DNA of 64,000 bases, taken from assembly GCA_963662155.1 (NCBI GenBank), contig OY759269.1, positions 5,587,470 through 5,651,469 on the forward strand, in the 5' to 3' direction. The position numbers were made by a program, and so were the translations under genes. This stretch comes from Lamellibrachia columna. Taxonomy: Eukaryota; Annelida; Polychaeta; Sabellida; Siboglinidae. The notes under the pieces were generated by a model. That model was not told where the DNA came from, did not search any database, and saw only the letters and a list, made by a program, of their open reading frames with translations. This document shows positions 15,622 to 22,534 of this stretch, piece after piece. Every line of letters starts with the position of its first letter. Positions within the stretch are counted from its first letter, which is position 1.

Positions 15622-18600
15622 ATAAAATATATATATATATATACATATATCTTTCTTCTTTCTTGCCAAGTGTCATGAATAGATGTAAATGTAGATGTAA
15701 ACATATACTTTGATCTTACGAATATACAGTACGCTTCAAAAAATTCCAGATCCGGGGGGACAAGTGCACCCCCCTTGCCCCCCTGCAGATGCCGATGGAT
15801 GATATACTCTTTCCCTTGCCAGTTTATAGTTGCTAGTAACATAACAGAAGAAGTTGTCAATTGCATCATATGGGCATACACTTAGGCAACTAATGAATAT
15901 ATAACTACCTCATTAGATAGTCCATTTATATGTCACATCGCTGCAGCCCATTAGAAAGAGAAACTTTACAGGACTTTATTTAAGATATTGTAATTGTTAT
16001 AATCAATCACTTTACCGTCCTCTTGTTGCACACAACCTTTATACATGTCATTGACAGATATAAAGTTACTGTGTGTTGATGTTTTCAGAAATCCTCTGTC
16101 CAGATGTCAATGTACCTGCTCACTTGAAACTACGATACCTGATTGAAGGCCACACAATCCTGTCTCGACTGACATTCATGTGTCTGTCTGGCTACTTCAT
16201 GGCCTCAGGCAGTGCAGTACAGCACTGTCAGAGAGATGGACACTGGAACACAACCCTACCTGTTTGTGAAAGTAAGAGACATCCCAAAGTCATAGAACAT
16301 GTTGGTGAAAGTTAGTTGACATCCCAAAGTCATAGAACATGTTGGTGAAAGTTAGTTGACATCCCAAAGTCATAGAACATGTTGGTGAAAGTTAGTTGAC
16401 ATCCCAAAATCATAGAACATGTTGGTGAAAGTTAGTTGACATCCCAAAGTCATAGAACATGTTGGTGAAAGTTAGTTGACATCCCAAAATCATAGAACAT
16501 GTTGGTGAAAGTTAGTTGACATCCCAAAGTCATAGAACATGTTGGTGAAAGTTAATAAACATACCAGTGTCATAGAACCTGTTTGTGAAGTTAGTAAGTA
16601 GACATACCAAAGTCACAGAATATGTTTGTGAAAGTTAGTTGACGTACCAAAATCATAGAACACGTTTGTGAAAGTTAATAGACATCCCAAAGTCATAGAA
16701 CACGTTTGTGAAAGTTTGTAGACATCCCAGTCATAGAACATGTTTGTGAATGTTAGTTGCCGTCCAACAGTCACAGAACATGTTTGTGAAAGTCAGTTGC
16801 CATCCCAAAGTCATAGAACATATTTGTGAATGTTAGTTGACATCCCAAAGTCATAGAACATATTTGTGAAAGTTACTAAACATCCCAAAGTCACAGAACA
16901 TTCTTAGAACGTGTTTGTGAAAGTTAGTTGATATCCCAAAGTCATAGAACATGTCTGTGAAAGTTCGTAGACATCCCTGTCATAGAATGTGCTTGTGAAA
17001 GCTTGTGAAAGTTAACATCCCAATGTAATAAAATATGTTTGTGAAAGTTAGTTGACATCCCAATGTCATAGAACATGTTTGTGAAAGTTTGTAGACGTCC
17101 CAAAGTCGTAGAACATTCATAGAACATGTTTGTGAAAGATAGTTGACATCCCAAAGTCATATAACATGTTTATGACATGTTACTAGACATCCCAAACTGA
17201 TAAAGGAATAACTAGTGGACACCACAATGTTGTAGACAAAAGTTAACATAATTAACTAACATGATTTATATGTACAAGAAGCAAATAAAATTAATTAATA
17301 GTATTCCTTAACTCATAGTTGAGGTAAAGATTACTAGAACTTTTGTTTTGGCAAAGAAGAGCTATCAGGAACTCCAAACGCTGGTGTTGTAGAGGTGCTA
17401 CATGATGTCTGTTGTTGTAGAGGTGTTACATGATGTCTGTTGTTGTAGAGGTGCTACATGATGTCTGTTGTTGTAGAGGTGTTACATGATGTATGTTGTT
17501 GTAGAGGTGCTACATGATGTCTGTTGTTGTAGAGGTGCTACATGATGTCTGTTGTTGTGGAGGTGCTACATGATGTCTGTTGTTGTAGAGGTGCTACATG
17601 ATGTCTGTTGTTGTAGAGGTGTTACATGATGTCTGTTGTTGTAGAGGTGCTACATGATGTCTGTTGTTATAGAGGTGCTAAATGATGTCTGTTGTTGTGG
17701 AGGTGCTACATGATGTCTGTTGTTGTAGAGGTGCTACATGATGTCTGTTGTTGTAGAGGTGCTACATGATGTCTGTTGTTGTAGAGGTGTTACATGATGT
17801 CTGTTGTTGTAGAGGTGTTACATGATGTCTGTTGTTGTAGAGGTGCGATGTGTGGATGCACCCTTGGTAGAACACGCTCACGTCGACTACAATGCAACAA
17901 CATTCGATGATCACGTGACTTACAGCTGTGACGAGGGCTTCTACCTGGTGCAGGGAAATGGCAGTTTGTTCTGTGGACCTCAGGGGCATTGGGAGGGTGA
18001 ATCAACTGTCTGTCAAGGTTGGTCCTCTTTGAGTGTGCATATGCATGTGCAGTGTGCATGTGTGCATGGTATGTGTATGGTGAATGTGTGTGTGCGCCTT
18101 TTCATACAAATAAAATTAACCCCTGGTTAGACATTTATGGTTCTTCGATGCTTGTGTGTGCATGTGTGCTACATGCAGCCCATACTGCTGTATGGAAGTG
18201 AATCATGGTCAGTGACTAAACAATTAGAAAAGAACCGAAATGTAATGAAGACATTCTTATTCAGCTAACGATGAAGAGAAAATCGTGTGCAAAAATCAGG
18301 AAAAGACTAGTAGAATTTGTTGGCCACTTGATAAGAAAGAGAAAACTAGAACGTGATAATGGGAATGATTGAGGGACAAAGAAGCAGCTTGTACCCCACT
18401 GACCGCTATCTGTATCTGTGACTTGCAGGCATTGCCTGTCCCATGCCAGAGCACGGAGACCACGCCTTCCCAGAGACTGCCTCTCATACAGTCGGGGCGC
18501 AGGCGGTGTACAGATGCCAGGATGGGCATGTCATCATTTCTGGTGATGAAGTCCGGACATGTCAGAGCAATGGCACTTGGGGTGGCACGGTGCCAGTCTG

Positions 18601-20160
18601 TGGTGGTACGCAGCATTTCTGGGTTTTTATTAGTATTAATGACAACAGAGGAGTAGACAGGTAGCAGAGACTGTTAATTAGGATGATAAATGAATGGAAC
18701 AAATTATCTACAGATTGTGGTAATGCTAGCAGCGTGCATATGTTTAAAATTTACAGGTATCTGTGAGACAGATGTATCGGGCCAGACATAGAGAAAACAT
18801 TAATTGTTGGACTCTCGATAGGCAAATGGCTTCTTCGTTCACTTGCCTGAAGTAGTTTGGATGACAAACTTGTCCAATCTTGTTATGACTTGCCTGGATC
18901 TTTAAGGCTTTCCTGTCTTGTAATACCCTCCTTTATTCTTCATGATTTATTGATGTGAGGACGTGGCTTGTGCGTATATATTGTTATTTAAAAAAAATTA
19001 ATCCTCCAGGCATCATCTAGTCTCTGTTGAAGGCAAGGATGTTTTCTGCATCCACAGTTGACTGTGTAAGGTCATTCTAGTCCTGGAAGATGCATTGTGA
19101 GAAAACACATTTCCTGATGTCAACAAGCCTGCTGGGTTTCTTGCTGAATCTCTCGTTATGCCCCTGTGTACTTTTAGTGCTAGTTGTAAAAAAATCATCT
19201 TTGTTGATGTCACCGATGCCATGTATAATTTGTTTCAGTCTGTCTCCGTAGTGTAAATTTCGGAGATCAGTTGCCAGCTTGGTGGCTCTTGTCAAGTGTG
19301 TTTATGTCTATTTCATAGTGGGGATTGAGCATGATGAATATAAGATCCCTGTTTCTTCCAGTTATTGCCTGTCCGGATCCAGTGAAGATCGTGAATGCCA
19401 CACACAGTGTGAAGAAAGGACTACGACTGAGGACAGTCGTCTACAAGTGTCTGCCAGGATTCGATCACATCACCGGCAACAAGATGAGGACTTGTCTGCC
19501 CAATGGCACCTGGACAGGGGCAGACATTGAGTGCAAAGGTACATGTCTTAATGATGAACATTACAGTGTCTTATCACACAATACTTTCCAATAAGGAAAC
19601 TGTTAAAGTGCTGCTGACACAATAATGTGTGGTCTTTTAAGTTGTGCGTGCATGCGTGCCTGTGCATGCAATGCCATGCACACATACATGTGTGTGATTG
19701 TGTGTCCCAAGCTGAAGTCATGTTCAAGTCAGTTATTAAAGCCTAATTTTATTGTAACAATGGGCAAAAAGTGATTGGCATTTCTAAACATTTCATGTAC
19801 GATGAAACAGCGGCTGACCATCCTCACACCAGGAAACCAATTCCATGTAGTATTGTACATCATCCCTAATGTTCTGGGACATTTCTCAGACTTGCTGACA
19901 TCTGATCAATTTCAGTGTCTGCTGTCGACTTCTACAAGATCTTTGTGCCAGAAGACGAGCCCCCAAGCACGTATGCGGAGAAGGTTATGGCTAGTATTGG
20001 CTACCTGAAGGCAGACCAAAGACCTGCGGCCGTAGCTACTGGAAGTGTCATGATCCTCTGTCTTATAGCCGCTCTATCACTCTTAATCATCATGGACCTG
20101 CCAGTTTTAAAACTGCATTTTACTCGGCTAATGCTGCGGAATTTGCGACGTCGTCCATGA
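1478..20160 (+). CDS. Membrane-anchored Sushi/EGF multidomain protein, 3' part (5' end outside window)
   Basis: Gene-level entry. Every internal exon starts and ends in phase 1 (AG|xx codon ... codon x|GT), so modules can be added or skipped without a frame change. The order is two cysteine-rich exons, three EGF exons (the first probably dead), thirteen CCP/Sushi exons, then a transmembrane exon with the stop at 20158-20160. The visible exons encode about 1050 residues. Sushi modules of this kind bind protein or glycan ligands in complement regulators, selectins and adhesion receptors. The final exon makes this a type I membrane protein with a short basic tail. I cannot assign an orthologue: EGF+CCP+TM recalls selectins, but no lectin domain is visible, and no CUB, VWA or pentraxin exon is seen. 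The signal peptide and N-terminal domains must lie left of the window. A possible poly(A) signal AATAAA is at 20413-20418. Confidence 0.85.
1856..2513. mobile_element. piggyBac-like MITE (TTAA target, CCC termini)
   Basis: A 658-bp AT-rich non-coding element bounded on both sides by TTAA (1852-1855 and 2514-2517). The inverted ends read CCCATTAGACCCCA at the left and, on the reverse strand at the right, CCCATTAGGCCCCA. TTAA duplication plus termini starting CCC is the piggyBac signature. A GC-rich inverted patch of ggccg/cggcc runs lies at about 1872-1922. There is no transposase ORF, so it is non-autonomous. It sits in a Sushi-gene intron. Confidence 0.75.
2925..4412. repeat. Long (CACCCACCACCAC)n-type minisatellite, about 1.5 kb
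   Basis: Purine/pyrimidine-skewed array built on variants of the 15-18-bp unit cactatcacacccaccacca. C-rich on the plus strand, G-rich on the minus strand. Stop-poor in several frames on both strands, producing Thr/Pro-rich or Gly/Val-rich artefact ORFs. It lies inside the intron between the two cysteine-rich exons and starts just after an AT-rich stretch. Confidence 0.95.
4562..4675 (+). CDS. Cysteine-rich exon 2 of the Sushi/EGF gene
   Basis: Exon of 114 bp after gactgttgacag and before gtgact, phase 1-1. It starts CPTNCVQC and contains ECSQC and KTC, giving six cysteines. Paralogue of the exon at 1478, with the full cysteine complement. The spacing is like furin-like or TNFR-type cysteine repeats. 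Confidence 0.8.
4725..5080 (+). mobile_element. tRNA-derived SINE, family 1
   Basis: tRNA-like head: the A-box-like ggtagcacagcggtcagag is followed about 40 bp later by the B-box-like gggtttcgactcc. The body contains ttcaccccaa and ggtcccttctacctggtgtc, with an internal 38-bp duplication of ccttctacctggtgtctata (about 4851-4928). The same body recurs at 10880 (reverse) and 35095 (forward), which makes it an interspersed family and not a tRNA gene. Confidence 0.7.
5250..5363 (+). pseudogene. EGF exon copy 1 with lost 3' splice acceptor
   Basis: A 114-bp copy of a calcium-binding-type EGF exon, nearly identical to the copies at 5723 and 7138 (I-K-E-C-A-S-N-A-C at the start and the G-Y-N-G turn). 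The base before the exon is T (5249) where both sister copies have G, so ccag has become ccat and the canonical AG acceptor is absent. The donor gtgggt is intact. Because all exons are phase 1-1, skipping this copy keeps the frame. The next in-frame-compatible AG is not obvious. Confidence 0.7.
5723..5836 (+). CDS. EGF exon copy 2
   Basis: 114-bp phase 1-1 exon after atcattccag, donor gtgggt. It encodes one EGF module opening D-I-K-E-C, the usual calcium-binding EGF start, with six cysteines ending G-Y-N-G-V-N-C. The Asp/Asn hydroxylation position of the C-x-[DN]-x4-[FY]-x-C consensus is Glu here ([10 protein letters not shown]), so beta-hydroxylation is not expected. Confidence 0.85.
5950..6935 (-). 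mobile_element. Degenerate LINE reverse-transcriptase fragment
   Basis: Minus-strand pieces of a non-LTR retrotransposon ORF broken by stops and frameshifts. The clearest signature is the RT-region motif [15 protein letters not shown] read through 6180-6090. Upstream (6632-6930) is an open lysine-rich linker containing [10 protein letters not shown]. It lies between EGF copies 2 and 3 and splits the duplicated EGF cassettes. The clade is uncertain (RTE-like or related). Confidence 0.65.
7138..7251 (+). CDS. EGF exon copy 3
   Basis: 114-bp phase 1-1 exon after cattcatcatttcag, donor gtgggt. Encodes [10 protein letters not shown] ... G-Y-N-G-V-H-C. Downstream intron sequence is near-identical to that after EGF copy 1 for about 170 bp and then switches to copy-2-type sequence (see findings). 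Confidence 0.85.
7528..7675. repeat. 45-bp direct repeat, three copies
   Basis: Three near-identical 45-bp units (ctgttttgtgtacacatgtc then agctcatattagcaatg...gacgt). A single related unit without expansion follows EGF copy 2 near 5900-5940, so the expansion is younger than the EGF duplication. Confidence 0.85.
7712..7990 (+). mobile_element. tRNA-derived SINE, family 2, copy A
   Basis: tRNA-like head gtggttagcacacccgcctt and a degenerate B box ctggttcacgacc, followed by a body with gtatgtttggtgtaaaaacc and tacaatggggattgtgtat. The same head and body occur at 8325-8500. Not a tRNA gene: the acceptor and anticodon arms do not pair. Confidence 0.65.
8325..8500 (+). mobile_element. tRNA-derived SINE, family 2, copy B
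   Basis: Head gcagtggttagcacatctcc and B-box-like gagttcaagacc, then gtatgtttggtgtacaaac and acattggggacagtgtat, matching copy A at 7712. It lies just upstream of the acceptor of the first CCP exon. Confidence 0.65.
8551..8745 (+). CDS. CCP/Sushi exon 1
   Basis: 195 bp, phase 1-1, acceptor tttattgtag, donor gtaaat. One Sushi module with four cysteines, the T-Y-x-C strand, C-D-P-G-H, and the G-Q-W-S-G tryptophan before the last cysteine. At 65 residues it is the longest CCP exon here because of an N-terminal E-R-A-A-P-G extension. Confidence 0.9.
8956..9147 (+). CDS. CCP/Sushi exon 2
   Basis: 192 bp, phase 1-1, acceptor tgtctgttgcag, donor gtatgt. Sushi module with four cysteines, Q-Y-V-C, a G-H-V-L-V-G-G turn and G-Q-W-T-G. 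Similar in sequence to exons 1 and 3. Confidence 0.9.
9430..9725. repeat. 30-32-bp minisatellite, about 9 copies
   Basis: Units read gtgaataaccatgtgttata then gtataagaaagt (32 bp) or a shorter 30-bp form with ctcgtgatag. The shorter forms are at the left and the longer forms at the right. Intronic. Confidence 0.9.
9911..10093 (+). CDS. CCP/Sushi exon 3
   Basis: 183 bp, phase 1-1, acceptor gtgtgttgtag, donor gtaaat. Sushi module: E-C-P-V-L-D-L-P start, [17 protein letters not shown]. Closest to CCP exon 1 (shared W-S-G-Q-E-P end). Confidence 0.9.
10181..10790. mobile_element. Kolobok-like MITE flanked by TTAA
   Basis: A 610-bp element with TTAA on each side (10177-10180 and 10791-10794). The inverted ends read AGTAGCTAGGGCAGCTA at the left and GGTAGCTGGGGCAGCTA on the reverse strand at the right. 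TTAA target plus termini beginning RG fits Kolobok better than piggyBac. There is no coding capacity. A related, longer and interrupted copy lies at about 36230-38085. Confidence 0.75.
10880..11025 (-). mobile_element. tRNA-derived SINE, family 1, partial reverse copy
   Basis: On the minus strand the body reads ggtcccttctatttggtgtc then tgtgccaggggaag and cacacagg, matching the body of the copy at 4725. The tRNA-like head is missing or unrecognisable. Confidence 0.6.
11132..11308 (+). CDS. CCP/Sushi exon 4
   Basis: 177 bp, phase 1-1, acceptor cgttgtgacag, donor gtatga. Four cysteines, [10 protein letters not shown] at the tryptophan position. A second AG six bases into the exon (gtgacagtgacag) is the wrong phase for use. 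Confidence 0.88.
11708..11884 (+). CDS. CCP/Sushi exon 5
   Basis: 177 bp, phase 1-1, acceptor catgtttcag, donor gtcagt. Four cysteines with Y-E-C-D-A-G-Y and G-E-W-Q-G. Locally GC-richer than the neighbouring introns. Confidence 0.9.
12340..12516 (+). CDS. CCP/Sushi exon 6
   Basis: 177 bp, phase 1-1, acceptor catcctgcag, donor gtaagt. I-R-C-G-N-P start, [14 protein letters not shown] end. Confidence 0.9.
12620..12835. repeat. Degenerate intronic repeat, three to four copies
   Basis: Copies of agtcacctacataaaattcc then attattttgatattgaa, each about 60 bp apart and diverged, between CCP exons 6 and 7. Confidence 0.7.
12914..13090 (+). CDS. CCP/Sushi exon 7
   Basis: 177 bp, phase 1-1, acceptor gaatgttgtag, donor gtacgt. 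I-F-C-G-L-P start, [13 protein letters not shown] near the end. Confidence 0.9.
13125..13275 (+). mobile_element. LINE fragment (family 1, C-terminal part of ORF2)
   Basis: Short piece encoding a degraded match to [14 protein letters not shown] and RRLRGDQIE of the LINE at 36380. Truncated at both ends, in the intron after CCP exon 7. Confidence 0.75.
13446..13628 (+). CDS. CCP/Sushi exon 8
   Basis: 183 bp, phase 1-1, acceptor gtcattacag, donor gtatgt. I-T-C-S-L-D start, L-S-C-D-R-D-Y, G-S-W-S-G. One N-x-T sequon (N-V-T) near the start. Confidence 0.9.
14155..14331 (+). CDS. CCP/Sushi exon 9
   Basis: 177 bp, phase 1-1, acceptor gtatttttgtag, donor gtcagc. I-H-C-P-K-P start, [19 protein letters not shown] end. 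Confidence 0.92.
14376..15238. repeat. 19-bp minisatellite, about 45 copies
   Basis: Unit catataacaacactactaa (19 bp) with recurrent variants actaata and actactgac. Very homogeneous, A/C-rich on the plus strand, in the intron after CCP exon 9. Confidence 0.97.
15578..15660. repeat. (TA)n microsatellite
   Basis: Two runs of alternating TA separated by aataataaaa. Sources of several spurious isoleucine/tyrosine ORFs. Confidence 0.95.
16089..16271 (+). CDS. CCP/Sushi exon 10
   Basis: 183 bp, phase 1-1, acceptor gatgttttcag, donor gtaaga. I-L-C-P-D start, [18 protein letters not shown] end. The last 13 bases and the donor are the seed of the downstream 40-bp minisatellite. Confidence 0.92.
16259..17200. 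repeat. 40-bp minisatellite derived from the 5' splice site of CCP exon 10
   Basis: About 23 units of roughly 40 bp: gttggtgaaagttagttgac then atcccaaagtcatagaacat. The first unit is the exon end plus donor itself (gtttgtgaaa|gtaagagaca then tcccaaagtcatagaacat). The left units are near-identical. The right units are more diverged and often keep the exon-like tttgtgaaag. Confidence 0.92.
17388..17840. repeat. 28-bp minisatellite containing the 3' splice site of CCP exon 11
   Basis: About 16 units of 28 bp: gtagaggtgctacatgatgt then ctgttgtt. Each carries the polypyrimidine/AG block ctgttgttgtag and the first exon bases aggtg. The last unit runs into the real acceptor at 17840/17841. Confidence 0.95.
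17841..18017 (+). CDS. CCP/Sushi exon 11
   Basis: 177 bp, phase 1-1, acceptor ctgttgttgtag, donor gttggt. V-R-C-V-D start, [13 protein letters not shown] end. One sequon N-A-T and another N-G-S. The acceptor is the final copy of a tandem repeat. Confidence 0.9.
18165..18400 (+). mobile_element. LINE C-terminal fragment (second clade)
   Basis: Broken frames encode [18 protein letters not shown], then [14 protein letters not shown] and GMIEGQRS. This is the typical post-RT region of RTE/L1-type LINE ORFs. Truncated at both ends; it reaches close to the acceptor of CCP exon 12. Confidence 0.7.
18429..18605 (+). CDS. CCP/Sushi exon 12
   Basis: 177 bp, phase 1-1, acceptor gtgacttgcag, donor gtacgc. 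I-A-C-P-M-P start, [18 protein letters not shown] end. Confidence 0.92.
18660..18905 (+). mobile_element. LINE family 1, 3' end
   Basis: Matches the last about 240 bp of the LINE at 36380-37195 (tgaatggaacaaattatcta, gttggactctcgata, gcaaatggcttctt) with many changes. 5'-truncated copy. Confidence 0.75.
19005..19300 (-). mobile_element. CR1-like LINE C-terminal fragment
   Basis: On the minus strand it encodes [15 protein letters not shown], then [13 protein letters not shown] and [13 protein letters not shown], a CR1/L2-type ORF2 C-terminus of a different family from the LINE at 36380. 5'-truncated. Confidence 0.7.
19362..19538 (+). CDS. CCP/Sushi exon 13
   Basis: 177 bp, phase 1-1, acceptor gtttcttccag, donor gtacat. 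I-A-C-P-D-P start, [13 protein letters not shown]. Contains N-A-T and N-G-T sequons. Last Sushi module before the membrane. Confidence 0.92.
19916..20160 (+). CDS. Terminal exon: juxtamembrane stalk, transmembrane helix, short basic tail
   Basis: Acceptor gatcaatttcag, phase 1 entry, 81 codons, then TGA at 20158-20160. An acidic/proline stalk (F-V-P-E-D-E-P-P) is followed by a hydrophobic helix around [18 protein letters not shown] and a short tail ending L-R-N-L-R-R-R-P. This fits a single-pass type I anchor. No ITIM/ITAM or other signalling motif is visible in the tail. Confidence 0.88.
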
Positions 20161-22207
20161 TGTGTGTTCTGCATCTGATTCATTTTGTTATTTAGTTGCA
20201 TGTTTGTTGATTAATAATCTTGTGATATTATATTATTGAATATACAGAAGTAAATGTTTTGGATCATACGTACAACTCAAGTTACATAACAGTTTAGGAT
20301 AGTTTGATCCAGGGAGTCCTGCACCAGCACCTGGAAGATTGCTGTCATATTGGTCCCCACAGATGTAGTACTTTAATCATCATAATTAGATGGGTATATA
20401 CAAAAGATTGCAAATAAAGATTAAAAATTTTACAATTGCAAGCAAAGATATTAAATACATTATAAAGAACAATTATAATTAAATACATTCTAAACAACAT
20501 TGTAAACCATATTATAGCAAATAGCAATATTCACATCAAATATGATTACGTATATTAATGTGTGAAGGTATAATAATATACCTGTACATGAAGATAATGC
20601 AGGCTAAATTGCATGTGTGTGATATATATATATATATCATATATATATATATACATCAAATCATGTTTCTTACTGATTGAAAATAAATGGATATATGTGA
20701 CAGCTAGTGGTTGCATAACATATTTTATGTAGGTGCAATGGTGCAAGAAATGTGCAGCCTGTAACAATATAGCCTCATAGAAACATGTCTGAAGCGGTGC
20801 ATCAGGGTTATGCAGACGATGCTTGCGAGGGTATTAGACTAATTACTCCTACGTGCAGTGTAACACAACCACATAGTCTGAATTCATTCTCACTTGATCT
20901 CAATCTTAGGTGGTTCACGTGAAATCTTTTGCTTGTCAAAATCTAAAAATTATTATTTGTTACTTGTTTTTCATTGCTAATTGTAGTTAATTCTAGATGG
21001 GTGTTGTTGGATGGTCAATTGTTGCATATTCTAATCAGGAGTGTTTGAGTGTGTTTGATCTCACCGTTCTCCCTTTGCCACCAGGTGGAGCAGTCAGTCA
21101 ACTTTGAGCTATATATCATTAAGTAACCCTGCAGTGGATTGTCCCACAGGTTCTTATTGCAATTTAATGTGTTAAATCATTGTAAAACATTGATTGTATA
21201 GAAGTGATGCACATAATGCTAAAACGCTTTTCCCTGTTCTTGATTTATACACAACATTTACCCTTAGGGCTTTTTTCAGTTGTGTTCACAGGATGTTTAG
21301 GTCCGCATATCTTATCCAGTATTTGTGTCGCGGTCTGGTGGAGAGACCTACACAGATACAGTGTGAATGGTAAATGTTAGTCAGTAGTCATATAGTTGGC
21401 ATTTGTTGCAGGGTGGCTGCCGGAGACAATTAAATAGTATTGTTATCAATGTTTGTTGGCATGCTTACTGTTATTATGTAGTGAAGTATGTCATATTGAT
21501 GGTGAATGCTTGCATAATTGCTGGCACATTAATTAATAAATAAAATGTAATTTATTTGGCCTATTTCAGTCTACACTGGACTTGCATTGCTATTCTGCAC
21601 ACATTATGTACTGAAACGTTGTATTGTAAACAGCATTTTGGAATAAATGTTGTGCTCCTTGTGAATCATGTAGACTGTTTTCTGGAAAGAAAGTATACTG
21701 AATACAGACCCTAGAAAAAATTTGTGTTTTCAAATAGCATCATATATGATGTAACAGGTATCGCACCGTGTCATCGTATGTATCCAGTGTAGTCACACTT
21801 CAAAATTTAATTCGTTCTTCCAACCAAACCAAGAAAAAAATCCCAAGAAAAACTTCCACCAAAACTTTCGAAGTGCACCCCCCAAGCGCATCTGGGGTAA
21901 CCCGTTCATTGTTCCCCTTTACGCAAGTGTAGATAGTTAATCGCGTACCCGAATATCGGTCTAAATTTAGACAGCCGGGCAAAAAGTAGGACTACATTAA
22001 TTTTCTATCCGGCTGGGAAGGGGGTACCTGGGGAATTCCCTTACCGACAGGAGGCGCTTTAGCACTGTCCTCGTTTTCGATGGCTGTGATTACCCGCCGA
22101 TTTATCTGTTTACTGCAAACAGCCTAAATTAAAGGGAATTATTAAGAAAACTTTATGTAATACAAAGCAGTTTATATTGGCAAAGATAGTACATGGTATT
22201 GGGATAA
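20161..22207. other. 3' flank of the Sushi gene and intergenic region
   Basis: Contains the candidate poly(A) signal at 20413-20418, a TA-rich run at 20621-20653 and no coding sequence that I can support. GC content rises near 21850-22110, just before ALKBH2, where a promoter would be expected, but no defined motif is seen. Confidence 0.5.
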
Positions 22208-22534
22208 ATGTCACAGAAGGTTAGTCGGCTAAAGGTAGGCAAACGAGGGCGCAGTGACGCGCTCTGTCGTTCCACGAGAAATCCAGGGGATTCCCCGCCC
22301 TGTGACCATGTCGGTCGTCATCACGAGGGAGAAGGCGATGGCAAACGTAACAAGTTGGTGCCGAAGTGGCAGATATTAACCGCAGAACATCTGCAGTGCA
22401 AATACTGCCTGCTGTATCCCCGGGACGAAGCAGACGACCTGTTTATGAGGTGTCAAAATGAATTCATCTACAACAGCGGTAGATTGGCGCAGGTTCGTCT
22501 GTTCGGCAGGTGGCGCGATATTCCGAGGAAACAG
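22208..22534 (+). CDS. ALKBH2: ALKBH2 exon 1
   Basis: Codons 1-109, ending I-P-R-K-Q at phase 0, donor gtgaag. It encodes the variable basic N-terminus and the start of the catalytic core (A-E-H-L-Q-C-K-Y, D-E-A-D-D-L-F). Confidence 0.93.
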